A stretch of 64,000 nucleotides of DNA. It comes from Lentisphaeria bacterium (GTDB lineage Bacteria; Verrucomicrobiota; Lentisphaeria; Victivallales; UBA1829). This document shows, one piece after another, positions 31,570 through 40,798 of the stretch. The position numbers and the translations under genes are program-made. How positions within the stretch are numbered: position 1 is the stretch's first letter; each line of letters opens with the position of its first letter. The stretch spans positions 1 to 64,000 of the forward strand of contig DPDG01000064.1 in the NCBI GenBank assembly GCA_003526375.1, in the 5' to 3' direction. The notes under the pieces were generated by a model. That model ran no database searches. It had not been told where the DNA came from and saw only the letters and a program-made list of their open reading frames with translations.

Positions 31570-33117
31570 ATGGATTTTTCCGGTCAGTACAGATGGCGCG
31601 GCGGATTCTGTATGGAGGTCAGCCCGATTCCTGATACGGTTGTCATATTCGGAGCGCTCGGCGACCTTGCGAACAGAAAACTGATTCCATCATTGTTCAA
31701 TTTGCACAGACGCGGTCTGTTTCATGAAAAATCCGCGATTGTTGCCTGCGGGCGCGCCCCCATGGAACAGGATGCCTACCGGGAAACGGTCCGGAAGCTG
31801 CTTTCGGAGAAAAATCCGCCGGATCGCCAGGAGCTGATCGAAACTTTCCTGAAAAAACTGTTCTATCATGCCGGCGATTACGGAGAGGACGATACTTATA
31901 CGCGCCTTGATACGCAGCTCAAAGAGATCGAACACTCCTTTTCCAATGACAATGCCTGCCGCATTTACTATCTCTCCACAGCGCCGACCGTTTACCTGAC
32001 GGTGGTGAATCATCTCTGTCAGGCGGGTTTGCTGGCGGAGGACCCCGTGACCAATATGCCGTGGCGGCATGTGGTCATCGAAAAGCCGTTCGGACGCGAT
32101 CTTGAAAGCGCAAAGGAACTGGACCGCAATCTGCGTAAATGCCTGAATGAACGCCAGATTTACCGCATCGACCACTATCTCGGCAAGGAAACGGTTCAAA
32201 ACATCCTGATGTTCCGGTTTGCAAATCTGATTTTTGAACCTGTCTGGAACCGGGATTACATTGACTCCGTCCAGATCACGGTTGCGGAAACCGTCGGCGT
32301 GGAGCACAGGGCAAAGTATTTCGAAACTGCCGGACTTCTGCGGGACATGTTCCAGAACCACATGTTTGAAATGCTTTCGCTGGTTGCCATGGAGGTTCCC
32401 GCCTCATTTGAAGCCTCCAGTGTCCGTGATGAAAAAGCAAAGCTCCTGCGTTCCATCCGCCCGTTCAATCTGGAAAAACTGAATGAGCAGATGATCCGCG
32501 CGCAATATGCGGAAGGAAACGGCATGGCAGCCTACCGCGACGAACCCGGAGTCGCGCCGGAATCACAGACCGAAACTTACGTTGCCGCGAAGCTCCTGAT
32601 AGACAACTGGCGCTGGAAGGGGGTTCCCTTTTATTTGAGAAGCGGGAAACGGCTTGCGGCAAAACGCAGTGAGATCGTCATCACATTCAAGCACATTCCG
32701 CATTCCATTTTCCTGCCGGTCCATTCCGAAGATCTTGTGCAGAACCGCCTGACGCTCACAGTCCAGCCGCAGGAAGGATTGTCCCTGAGTTTTCTCGCCA
32801 AGAAACCGGGACCGAAGCTCTGTATGGGCGACCTGACAATGGACTTCAAATATGCCAGCATTCTGGAAAAAGGCGAAAGCATGCCGGAAGCCTACGAACG
32901 GCTTCTGCTGGACTGTATGCTCGGCGACCAGACTCTGTTCATCCGCAGCGACACCGTGGAGCTCGCATGGGGATTGCTCACGCCCGTTCTTGAACACTGG
33001 AAGAAACATCCGGAGTCCTGTCCCCTTGCTTTTTATCCTGCCGGAAGCAGCGGCCCGAAAGAAGCGGATCACCTGATCCAGAACGACAATCATTTCTGGA
33101 CAGAATTCTCCGTTTGA
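31570..33117 (+). CDS. zwf: Glucose-6-phosphate 1-dehydrogenase
   Basis: 515 aa. Oxidises glucose-6-phosphate to 6-phosphogluconolactone, making NADPH. The coenzyme fold is VVIFGALGDLANRKLIPSLF; the active-site block is RIDHYLGKETVQN with the catalytic His; later the substrate block VPFYLRSGKRL and the C-terminal FIRSDTVELAWGLLTPVL. GGGGGA precedes the ATG at 31570; the ATG at 31612 has no such site. The partners pgl and gnd are absent here. The heptamer array just upstream is the odd feature. Confidence 0.95.
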   Translation: MDFSGQYRWRGGFCMEVSPIPDTVVIFGALGDLANRKLIPSLFNLHRRGLFHEKSAIVACGRAPMEQDAYRETVRKLLSEKNPPDRQELIETFLKKLFYHAGDYGEDDTYTRLDTQLKEIEHSFSNDNACRIYYLSTAPTVYLTVVNHLCQAGLLAEDPVTNMPWRHVVIEKPFGRDLESAKELDRNLRKCLNERQIYRIDHYLGKETVQNILMFRFANLIFEPVWNRDYIDSVQITVAETVGVEHRAKYFETAGLLRDMFQNHMFEMLSLVAMEVPASFEASSVRDEKAKLLRSIRPFNLEKLNEQMIRAQYAEGNGMAAYRDEPGVAPESQTETYVAAKLLIDNWRWKGVPFYLRSGKRLAAKRSEIVITFKHIPHSIFLPVHSEDLVQNRLTLTVQPQEGLSLSFLAKKPGPKLCMGDLTMDFKYASILEKGESMPEAYERLLLDCMLGDQTLFIRSDTVELAWGLLTPVLEHWKKHPESCPLAFYPAGSSGPKEADHLIQNDNHFWTEFSV

Positions 33118-33143
33118 ATGTGACGGTTCAATATAACACGGCA

Positions 33144-33172
33144 GGGAAAACAGGAAATCATCCTGTTTTCCC
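33144..33172 (+). terminator. Dyad downstream of zwf, probable terminator
   Basis: GGGAAAACAGGA (33144-33155) pairs perfectly with TCCTGTTTTCCC (33161-33172) across a 5-nt loop, 26 bases after the zwf stop. There is no long T run after the stem, so termination may be partial. Confidence 0.6.
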
Positions 33173-33200
33173 CTGTTTCCATAATTCTTTTCCCGTCTAC

Positions 33201-33229
33201 TTGTCAAAAGAGAAAAGACGTGCTATATT
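33201..33229 (+). promoter_or_regulatory. Promoter of the HPr-trkA-trkH genes
   Basis: TTGTCA (33201-33206), 17-bp spacer, TATATT (33224-33229), about 90 bases before the HPr gene. Confidence 0.5.
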
Positions 33230-33316
33230 ATACGCCATTATTTTTCAGAACTTAGAAATGTTTAATTTTTACTGCATGTTCTCTTTTTGCAATAAAACAA
33301 TCCGGAGAAAAGCCCT

Positions 33317-33589
33317 ATGTTTGAGAAGAAAATTCAGATTCAGAACAAGGCGGGCATTCACTGCCGCCCATCCAGCATGATCATGGGAGCCGTTGAACTC
33401 TATCCCGGTCATGAGTTCTGCGTCGAATCGGAGCGCGGAACATCCAATCTCCAGAGCATTCTTGATCTTCTCGCTCTCGGACTTCAGTTCAGGGACAATG
33501 TGACGCTCAAAGTGACAGGCCCGAAGGAACAGGAAGCCGGAGAGAAAATAGCGGAACTTTTTGAGCACGTTTACGATTTCCATTCCTGA
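33317..33589 (+). CDS. HPr family phosphocarrier protein
   Basis: 90 aa. HPr passes phosphate from enzyme I to sugar permeases, or acts as a regulator when the phosphotransferase system is incomplete. The phosphorylated His is His15 in KAGIHCRPSS, and a regulatory serine (Ser47, in NLQSILDLLALGL) stands where HPr kinase acts on Ser46 in Gram-positive bacteria and many others. No enzyme I, EII or HPr kinase is in the window. It lies 15 bases before trkA, so it may be co-transcribed with potassium uptake genes; a regulatory tie is only suggested by position. Confidence 0.9.
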   Translation: MFEKKIQIQNKAGIHCRPSSMIMGAVELYPGHEFCVESERGTSNLQSILDLLALGLQFRDNVTLKVTGPKEQEAGEKIAELFEHVYDFHS

Positions 33590-33604
33590 AACAGGGAGAT
33601 TTTT

Positions 33605-34969
33605 ATGAGAATCATCATAGCCGGCGCAGGTGAACTCGGCAGGCTTTTAGCCTCAACTCTCAGCAATGCGGCTCATGATGTGACGATCATTGATTCCGAT
33701 GCGGATATGCTGGAGCATATCAATGACAATCTGGATATCAAAGTTGTGGAAGGAAGCTGCATCAGCATCAACACCCTGAAAGACGCCGGAATCAAAACCG
33801 CCGACGCCCTGCTTGCAGTCAGCGGCGATGAAGCGGCAAATATTCTCTGCTGCCAGCTTGCCTCAAAAATGGGGGTGCTGAAAACCGTCTGCCGTTTGAG
33901 TTCGCCGGATCGTTTTTCGGAAGACGACGGAGTGACTCCCGACAAATTCGGAATCTGGAAATGTGTCTCCCCTTCCGAGGAATGCGTCGGCAAGATACGG
34001 AGTGTCCTGCGGAACCGTATGCTTGTGGAAAAGATCCGGTTTTCAAACCCCGATGCAGTCATGGAAGTATTCCGTGTCAGCCCCTCCTCCCTGCTCGCGG
34101 GAACCCGTGTGAAAGATATCCCGACGGATTCCGGGCTTCTGAACTCGGTCCGTTTTGCGGCAATCGTACGGCAGAAACAGTTCCTGATTCCCCACGGCGA
34201 CACGATTTTCGTTCCCGGTGACAAGGTGTATATTGCAGGCGGCAACAAGGATGTCGGCAATTTCATCTCGTGGATCTCGGAGGAGACATCTTCCGTCAAA
34301 ACATCGCGGATCGTCATTGCCGGCGCCACCATTACGGGGCGTCTCCTTGCTTCGGCGCTTTGCGCGGACGGTTATGATGTCCGCTTTATCGAAAAAAACC
34401 AGCAGAAAGGTGAAAAACTGCTTGACACGCTTCCTCCCGGAATTCTGGTCATCAACGGCGACCCGACCGACGAAGAAGTGCTGGAAGAGGCGGGAATCCG
34501 TGACTGTGAAGGTTTCGTCAGCGCCGCTTCGGATGATGAGGACAATATTCTGAGCTGCATCATGGCAAAACGCATGGGCGCCAGAAAAACCGTGACAGTC
34601 ACCTCGAAGCCCGAATATATCCGCATCGTTCCGACCATGGATATGATCGACTGCGGATTCAGCACCACATTGACGGCGGTCAATTCGATCCTGCGCATGC
34701 TGGAAAGCGGCACGATGCGGATCGACGCTTTCCTCCAGATGTTCCATGCGCGCCTGACGGAATTCCGCGTATCCAATTCATCTCCGCTTTGCGGAAAGGA
34801 ACTTGCGACATGCAATCTGCCGTCCTCCACACTGTTCGCTCTGGCATTCCGTAAAGATGAGATCATCGCGCCGTCCGGCAATACGATTCTCCAGCCGGGC
34901 GACACCGTCGTGGCGATCGTGACGCCGGAAGTCGAAAAAGAACTTGAACCGCTTTTCCCGGAAAAGTAA
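33605..34969 (+). CDS. trkA: Trk potassium uptake protein, NAD-binding subunit
   Basis: 454 aa, the usual double-RCK length. Peripheral cytoplasmic subunit that gates the TrkH channel by binding nucleotide. The first NAD-binding fold is IIIAGAGELGRLLASTLSNA at the N-terminus with DSDADMLEHIND; the second begins near residue 237 (IVIAGATITGRLLASAL). Each is followed by an RCK-C domain (FRVSPSSLLAGTRV and FRVSNSSPLCGKEL). Five bases separate it from trkH, so they are surely one operon. Confidence 0.94.
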   Translation: MRIIIAGAGELGRLLASTLSNAAHDVTIIDSDADMLEHINDNLDIKVVEGSCISINTLKDAGIKTADALLAVSGDEAANILCCQLASKMGVLKTVCRLSSPDRFSEDDGVTPDKFGIWKCVSPSEECVGKIRSVLRNRMLVEKIRFSNPDAVMEVFRVSPSSLLAGTRVKDIPTDSGLLNSVRFAAIVRQKQFLIPHGDTIFVPGDKVYIAGGNKDVGNFISWISEETSSVKTSRIVIAGATITGRLLASALCADGYDVRFIEKNQQKGEKLLDTLPPGILVINGDPTDEEVLEEAGIRDCEGFVSAASDDEDNILSCIMAKRMGARKTVTVTSKPEYIRIVPTMDMIDCGFSTTLTAVNSILRMLESGTMRIDAFLQMFHARLTEFRVSNSSPLCGKELATCNLPSSTLFALAFRKDEIIAPSGNTILQPGDTVVAIVTPEVEKELEPLFPEK

Positions 34970-34974
34970 AGATC

Positions 34975-36507
34975 ATGAATCTGAAAATCGTCGGACATCT
35001 GATATCTGTACTGATTGTAATGGAGGGAGTCGCAATCGCCACCTGCGCCGGCGTTTCCCTGATGATGGGAGATGAGCTTCATGAAATTCTTCTGATGCTT
35101 CTCTGCGCGGGCATTACCTCTTTCTGCGGAGCGCTTGGAGCTTTTTTCCTGCGCCCGCGCTCCGGAAATATCCAGATGGGCATCCGTGAGGGATTCGCCA
35201 CCGTCGCGGGAGGCTGGCTCGTCGCATCCATATTCGGCGCTCTGCCGTTCATCATGATTACAGGACTGCAGGTTCATGATGCTTTTTTTGAAACGGTATC
35301 CGGCTTTACCACCACAGGCGCCTCACTTATCGACAGCACGGTGAAGCTGCGGGACGGATCAACGCTTCCGAACGGAATCGAAAGCCTCTCCTGCGGCATT
35401 CTTTTCTGGCGCGCGCTGACCCACTGGATCGGCGGTATGGGAATCGTTGTCCTTTCGCTTGCAATTCTGCCGATGCTGGGCGTGGGCGGGCAGTCTCTCT
35501 TCAACGCGGAAGTTCCCGGAGTCAAGACGCATGACGATCAACTGACTCCGAGGATCGCAAGCACAGCCAAGATTCTTTTCATGGTTTATTTCGCGCTGAC
35601 CCTCATGGAAACGATTCTCCTCTGGCTCGGCGGCATGCATTTCTTCGATGCGGTCTGCCACTCTTTCAGCACGATCGCCACCGGCGGATTTTCGACAAAA
35701 AACAACAGCATCGCCTATTACAACAGTTCTTACATTCAGGTCGTGATTACCGTTTTCATGTTTCTCTCCGGCTGCAACTTCATTCTCCATTACCGTGCGC
35801 TGAAAGGCCTGCCGCTGAAACAGTATCTTTCCGAGGAATACCGCTTCTTCGCCGGCATTCTCATTACCGTGACTTTGATCATTACCGTAACACTTCTGTT
35901 TTCGCATGTTACGGACCCGATGAGCGGAGAGAAATATCATATGTCGCCGTGGCTTTCGCTGCGTGCGGCGGCATTTCAGGTCGTGGCGCTTTCCACGACC
36001 ACAGGGTTCAGCACCGCCGATTATACCGTCTGGCCGGGAGCATGCGGTATGCTGCTTCTCGGTCTGATCTTCATGGGAGCGTGCGGCGGTTCCACCGCCG
36101 GCGGCATGAAATGCGTAAGACTGCTGCTGTTCTGGAAATACAGTTTTTCCGAGCTCCGGCGCTGTATCTTCCCCCGTTCGCTCCAGGACATCAGGCTTGA
36201 CGGGAAACGGATGGAGACACCGGTACTGAATAAAGCGCTCGGCTTTCTCGCAATCTATGTCCTGACGGTTTTCCTCTTCGCAACGCTTCTTCCGATGGTC
36301 TGCGAGATGGATATGATCACTTCAATTTCCGCCTCGGCAACCTGCATCAGCAATGCGGGGCCCGGTTTCGGGCGCATTTCCCCCATGAATACATTTTCAT
36401 GGATGAATCCTCCGGCGAAACTGCTGCTTGCGCTGGAAATGCTGATCGGGCGTCTGGAACTGTATACCATCCTGATCATTTTCCTGCCGTCCTTCTGGAA
36501 GAAATGA
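34975..36507 (+). CDS. trkH: Trk-type potassium uptake membrane subunit
   Basis: 510 aa, about ten membrane segments. Forms the potassium pore. The four pore loops can be read as SGFTTTGASLI, FSTIATGGFSTKN, LSTTTGFSTADY and ATCISNAGPGFGR, the usual pseudo-fourfold selectivity filters. It also has THWIGGMGIVVLSLAILPML. It is the last gene of the HPr-trkA-trkH run and converges on the MurC-IspD gene; no strong terminator is visible in the 36-base gap. Confidence 0.94.
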   Translation: MNLKIVGHLISVLIVMEGVAIATCAGVSLMMGDELHEILLMLLCAGITSFCGALGAFFLRPRSGNIQMGIREGFATVAGGWLVASIFGALPFIMITGLQVHDAFFETVSGFTTTGASLIDSTVKLRDGSTLPNGIESLSCGILFWRALTHWIGGMGIVVLSLAILPMLGVGGQSLFNAEVPGVKTHDDQLTPRIASTAKILFMVYFALTLMETILLWLGGMHFFDAVCHSFSTIATGGFSTKNNSIAYYNSSYIQVVITVFMFLSGCNFILHYRALKGLPLKQYLSEEYRFFAGILITVTLIITVTLLFSHVTDPMSGEKYHMSPWLSLRAAAFQVVALSTTTGFSTADYTVWPGACGMLLLGLIFMGACGGSTAGGMKCVRLLLFWKYSFSELRRCIFPRSLQDIRLDGKRMETPVLNKALGFLAIYVLTVFLFATLLPMVCEMDMITSISASATCISNAGPGFGRISPMNTFSWMNPPAKLLLALEMLIGRLELYTILIIFLPSFWKK

Positions 36508-36543
36508 TTACAGCATAATCTCCCTTGATTATTCAATGAGCCT

Positions 36544-38535
36544 TTATCTCTGCTTCCGGCAGGCCTCCGCAAACAGAAGATCCTCCGGATAGGTGATTTT
36601 TATGTTCGGAACGCGGTTTTCCACGAGCTTGACCCTTGCCGAAGTGAAATTCTCGATCAGCGACGCATCGTCCGTAAACAGCCCGCCCTGCTTTTCCGCT
36701 TCTTCATAAGCCTTGAGGAGCAGATCAAGCTGAAAAACCTGCGGAGTCTGCACCGCCCATAATCCTTCCCGCGGAACAGTTCTCGTGACAATCCCGTTTT
36801 CATCTGTTTCCTTGACCGTATCCGATACACGGTGTGCGGAAACCGCCCCACCGTATTTGCGGCACTCCCCGACACATGCAATCAGAGCTTCGGCAGTAAT
36901 CAGCGGACGTGCGGCATCATGCACCGCAACGATCCTGACATCCTCCGGCAGAGCCGCAAGTGCGTTCTTCACGGACTCCGTCCTCGTTTTTCCGCCGTTT
37001 ACAAGTTTCATATGAGAAAGCGCTTCCGGAAAATATTCTGCAAGCTGCTCTGCGAATTCCTCCCTCCACACCTCCGGAACAGACATGACTGCATATCCGG
37101 GGCGAACCGCCGGAAGCAGCCGCTGAAGACAGTGTATGAATACCGGATATCCGTTTAACTTGCAGAACAGTTTGTTGCCATGCCCGAAACGGGTTGAGGA
37201 ACCGCCTGCCGCGATTACGAGCCCGAGATCGGGAATCCGGATGATTCTCCGGCGCAAAGGTGCAATGATTTCCTTGATGTCTCCCGCGCCGATCACCGCG
37301 GCAAGGTCGTTTTCCTTCAACGATGCAGAAACCTGCTCCGCCATGCTTTCCCATGTGCCGCAGATGAAATGCGCCCTGTCGCCGACTGCCCGGGCAAGAT
37401 CTGGCGAGTCGAGGGTATCGGACTGCGTCCATGCGGCAAATACAGGTGTCACGAAGACCTCGTCGGCTTTTGCCAGCTCCCTGGCGAATTCATGAAAATA
37501 CTGTTTCAGGCGCGCATAACGATGCGGCTGAAAGATCACGACAAGTCTTCTGCCCGGATACAGCTCACGCATTGTTTTCAAAGAAGCGGCAAGCTCTGTC
37601 GGATGATGTGCGTAGTCCTCGATCAGCAGTTGTTTTTCTCCCACGGCGCGCAGACACATCCGCCGTTCGACGCCGGGAAAGGAACACAATGCCTCAAGAG
37701 CGGTTTCACGGTCCAGCAGACCGTCGCGCGTAACCGCTTCAACCGCGGTCACGGCGTTGATCCTGCGGTAATAGCCGAAAGAGGCAAATCGCGGATCTTC
37801 CATCAAGGCATCCCGCGGGATCTTCACCGCATCCGGATGACCGTTAAACAATCCGGTTGACTTTTCTCCGTCCACATAAATCAGTTTTCCGCCTTGAAAC
37901 GCGAATCTGCGGAAATTTTCCATCAGTACCTCCGGCGAGGCAAAGTTCCAGGAATGATCGTCCTCCACATTGGTTACGACGGATACGGAGGAGCGGATTG
38001 CGGTATGGGTTCCGTCGCTCTCATCCGCTTCGCATACGAAAATCCTCCCCCCGCCGGCACTGCCGCTGTCTTCCCAGGAAACGATGTCGGCGCCGATCAG
38101 ATAACCGGGATTCAACCCCGCTTTTTTCAGGATATGCGCGATCATTGCCGAAACACTGGTTTTTCCGTGGGATCCGCTGACCGCGATTACGTGAGGAAAC
38201 ATCTGCGCCAGAAGCCCAAGCGCCTCTCCGCGCCGGATGCAGCGTGCTCCGATCCGGCGCGCTTCCGCAAGTTCGGGATTATCCTCCGTGACTGCCGAAC
38301 TGTAGATCAGCAGCAGTTTCGTTCCGTCCGAAGTCGGCAGGTGCCTTGCATCATGCCCGGCAAAAACGGGAACACCGATTCCGCGGAGACGTCCCAGCGA
38401 TTCCGATTCCGCCATGTCCGATCCTGAAACACGGAAACCGAGTTCATGAAAAATTTTCATCAGCGGACGCGTCCCCGCTCCTCCGCAACCGATGAAATGA
38501 AGAAAACCATTTGTCTTATATTCTGAAAGTTCCAT
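36544..38535 (-). CDS. murC-ispD: Fusion of UDP-N-acetylmuramate--alanine ligase (MurC) and MEP cytidylyltransferase (IspD)
   Basis: 663 aa. Residues 1-430 are MurC, adding L-Ala to UDP-MurNAc: FLHFIGCGGAG, the ATP loop VSGSHGKTS (about 120-127), CEADESDGTH, IEDYAHHPTEL and FQPHRYAR. Residues about 438-663 are IspD of the non-mevalonate isoprenoid pathway: LVIAAGGSSTRFGHGNK, GGKTRTESVKNAL, VHDAARPLI, WAVQTPQVF, TDDASLIE. The domains join without a stop codon. The MurC central domain is short: the usual HN-x-x-NA segment is replaced by YYRRINAVTAVEA after a gap, making MurC about 60 residues shorter than in E. coli. The ATG at 38535 is chosen; the open frame back to 38652 has no family match. 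Confidence 0.9.
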   Translation of the reverse strand: MELSEYKTNGFLHFIGCGGAGTRPLMKIFHELGFRVSGSDMAESESLGRLRGIGVPVFAGHDARHLPTSDGTKLLLIYSSAVTEDNPELAEARRIGARCIRRGEALGLLAQMFPHVIAVSGSHGKTSVSAMIAHILKKAGLNPGYLIGADIVSWEDSGSAGGGRIFVCEADESDGTHTAIRSSVSVVTNVEDDHSWNFASPEVLMENFRRFAFQGGKLIYVDGEKSTGLFNGHPDAVKIPRDALMEDPRFASFGYYRRINAVTAVEAVTRDGLLDRETALEALCSFPGVERRMCLRAVGEKQLLIEDYAHHPTELAASLKTMRELYPGRRLVVIFQPHRYARLKQYFHEFARELAKADEVFVTPVFAAWTQSDTLDSPDLARAVGDRAHFICGTWESMAEQVSASLKENDLAAVIGAGDIKEIIAPLRRRIIRIPDLGLVIAAGGSSTRFGHGNKLFCKLNGYPVFIHCLQRLLPAVRPGYAVMSVPEVWREEFAEQLAEYFPEALSHMKLVNGGKTRTESVKNALAALPEDVRIVAVHDAARPLITAEALIACVGECRKYGGAVSAHRVSDTVKETDENGIVTRTVPREGLWAVQTPQVFQLDLLLKAYEEAEKQGGLFTDDASLIENFTSARVKLVENRVPNIKITYPEDLLFAEACRKQR

Positions 38536-38725
38536 CTTGCCCGTACTGTTTGTAATATTATCCGCATGTCGCAGACAGCGTTCCGAAGTTCCTGCCCCGT
38601 AAGGTTCCTTTCGGTAAACTGCCGATATACTAATATCCCATCTTTTTCGCAAAATTCAAAAAAAGTTCACATTGAATTCAGAAATAATCCGTGCTATTGT
38701 AAAGCAAGGAGGGATTTTTACCAGA

Positions 38726-39220
38726 ATGCAAAATGCGGATGAAATCATAAAGGCGCTCGAAATGCAGCGTCATTCAAGAGAAGGCGGCTATTTCCGTGAA
38801 ACATTCCGTTCCATTGTAAAGACGGAAGCAACGAAACAGCGACGCGCGGGAACTTCGATCCTCTACCTTTTGAAAGGCATGGAGGTTTCGCGCTGGCATC
38901 AGGTGCGTTCGGATGAAATCTGGATGTATCATGCCGGAAGCACGGCACGGCAGATTCTTCTTTTCCCGGACGGAAGCTGGACGGAGCGTATCATCGGGCC
39001 GGATATTCTGAGCGGCGAGATGCCCCAGAGCCTGATTCCCGCATGGACATGGCAGGCAACGGCGCTCACCGACCGGAGCGGGGACTCATGGGGACTGTTC
39101 GGTGCGGTCGTCGTCCCCGGATTTGAGTATGAGGATTTCAAGGAGGGAGCTGCCGGAGATTTAATCCTCAAGTATCCCGATGCGGAGGAAAGTATCCGTG
39201 ACGCAGGATTGTTTATCTGA
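38726..39220 (+). CDS. Cupin-fold protein, DUF985 family
   Basis: 164 aa. DUF985 proteins are small beta-barrel cupins with unknown chemistry, sometimes linked to sugar-nucleotide-like ligands. Family blocks are MQRHSREGGYFRETFRS, AGTSILYLLKGMEVSRWHQV with the likely metal or ligand His, SDEIWMYHAGS and AWTWQATAL, then WGLFGAVVVPGFEYEDF. GGAGGGA lies about 12 bases before the ATG at 38726; the frame upstream to 38672 lacks family match. Divergent from murC-ispD. Confidence 0.85.
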   Translation: MQNADEIIKALEMQRHSREGGYFRETFRSIVKTEATKQRRAGTSILYLLKGMEVSRWHQVRSDEIWMYHAGSTARQILLFPDGSWTERIIGPDILSGEMPQSLIPAWTWQATALTDRSGDSWGLFGAVVVPGFEYEDFKEGAAGDLILKYPDAEESIRDAGLFI

Positions 39221-39252
39221 AAAATTTCATTGAAAGATAAGGAGTTACAACA

Positions 39253-40671
39253 ATGAAAAAACTGAAAACATTCGTATTTCTGCTGGGGGCGGTATCACTG
39301 CTGTTCTTTTTGCAGGCATGTGCAACAGCAACGCAGGCTGACAGCCATCTGCCTAAATATGTGTTCCTGATGATCGGCGACGGCATGGGTCAGAATCCCG
39401 TCAAACTGGCACGCGTACATGCAAAATTGAACATGGATGCCATGCCGGTCAAAGGCGAACTCCAGACCAATAATGTATTTGATAAAACAACCGATTCCGC
39501 CGCCGCGGCGACCGCTCTCGCCTGCGGAGTCAAAACCTATAACGGCGCATTGGGGCTGGACAAGGATAAAAAGCCGGTCGAATCCTCCGCCGCACTTGCA
39601 AAAAAAGCCGGTTACAAGGTCGGTCTTCTGACCACCGTCACATTCAATCATGCAACACCCGCAGGTTTCTACGCTCATGTGGAGAAACGTTCCGAATATG
39701 CGAAAATCGCTTCACAGGCATACGCTTCAAATTATGATCTCATCATGGGCTACGGCGTATCCGGCTTGAAAGAAGCCGTTGCCGCTGAAGATGCGGAAAA
39801 AGCGGGACTTCAGGTTTTCAATAAAAACCAGGATGCGTTTTTTGCCTTGAATGCGATTCTGAAACCGACTCTTGTATTCAAACATTTCGGTTATGAGATG
39901 AACCGTCCGAAAACGGACGATACCTCCAGAGCCCTGAACGAATATGCTACGGAAGCAGTCGAACTTCTCGCTGTGGAAAAACCGACCGTCATCACCAGAA
40001 ATCCCGGCTACGGAACTCCCGTCCGCGATGCGGTCAGACCGTTGAATGAATATACAGCAAAAGCGATTGAACTGCTCTACAAGGATAATCCGAAAGGGTT
40101 CTTCCTGATGGTCGAAGGCGGGAAAATCGATCTGGGCGGTCATTCCAACGACACTTATGCAATGATGACGGAACTGCTTGAATTCGATCAGGCTGTCGCA
40201 CGGGCTCTTGAGTTTTACAAAAAGCATCCGGAGGACACCCTGATCGTCGTTACAGCGGACCACAATACCGGCGGACTGACTCTCCCGGAAAAACTTTCCG
40301 CCGATCTTCCCGCTGAAATCGCGGAAAACAACACAAACTTCAACGGCAGAAAATTCAGTTTCAAGAAAGACGAAACGATTCAGTCCATTGAAGAAAAACT
40401 TGCAAAACTGGGAATCCGGAACCTGACGGCTGCCGAAAAGGAAAGCTTTGCCAAAATTCTCAAATCGAACAGCAAGAACAAGATTGATGCATTGAACCGC
40501 AATGCGCTTCGCATCGCCGATGCACGCATCGGAATTACATGGACCACCAAAGGACATACGCCTCATAATGTCTACATCTTTGCAATCGGCAAAGGCGCGG
40601 AACAGTTCTCCGGCGTCCAGCCCAATTCCAATGTCGGCAGGATTATGAAGAGTTTCTACGAAAAGAAATAA
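39253..40671 (+). CDS. Alkaline phosphatase family lipoprotein
   Basis: 472 aa. Hydrolyses phosphate monoesters outside the cytoplasm. A lipoprotein signal peptide ends at LQAC (Cys about residue 23). The phosphatase core shows YVFLMIGDGMGQNPV (metal site), the nucleophile Ser in TTDSAAAATALACG, KIDLGGHSNDTY, VVTADHNTGGLT and GHTPHNVYIF, all metal and active-site blocks of the PhoA superfamily. A piece near residues 205-270 carries two similar stretches (RALNEYATEAVELLAVE and RPLNEYTAKAIELLYKD), an internal duplication. Stands alone with a good terminator; no Pho box was recognised. Confidence 0.92.
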   Translation: MKKLKTFVFLLGAVSLLFFLQACATATQADSHLPKYVFLMIGDGMGQNPVKLARVHAKLNMDAMPVKGELQTNNVFDKTTDSAAAATALACGVKTYNGALGLDKDKKPVESSAALAKKAGYKVGLLTTVTFNHATPAGFYAHVEKRSEYAKIASQAYASNYDLIMGYGVSGLKEAVAAEDAEKAGLQVFNKNQDAFFALNAILKPTLVFKHFGYEMNRPKTDDTSRALNEYATEAVELLAVEKPTVITRNPGYGTPVRDAVRPLNEYTAKAIELLYKDNPKGFFLMVEGGKIDLGGHSNDTYAMMTELLEFDQAVARALEFYKKHPEDTLIVVTADHNTGGLTLPEKLSADLPAEIAENNTNFNGRKFSFKKDETIQSIEEKLAKLGIRNLTAAEKESFAKILKSNSKNKIDALNRNALRIADARIGITWTTKGHTPHNVYIFAIGKGAEQFSGVQPNSNVGRIMKSFYEKK

Positions 40672-40683
40672 TCCGGATTCAGG

Positions 40684-40715
40684 AAAGTCCCGGTTGAAAT
40701 TCCGGGACTTTTTTT
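40684..40715 (+). terminator. Rho-independent terminator of the alkaline phosphatase gene
   Basis: AAAGTCCCGG (40684-40693) and CCGGGACTTT (40702-40711) form a perfect 10-bp stem with an 8-nt loop and a T run to 40715. Confidence 0.92.
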
Positions 40716-40798
40716 GTACCGGTTTCGTTTTCTTACTTGAAATCCCTCTTTGTACAGCTATCTTGAAGCATGAAAAAAATTGAAAAAGGAGAGAGCCG

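Noticed and set aside
38536..38652. Upstream extension of the murC-ispD frame by 39 residues
   Set aside because: The extra residues do not resemble any MurC N-terminus; the family alignment begins at the ATG at 38535.
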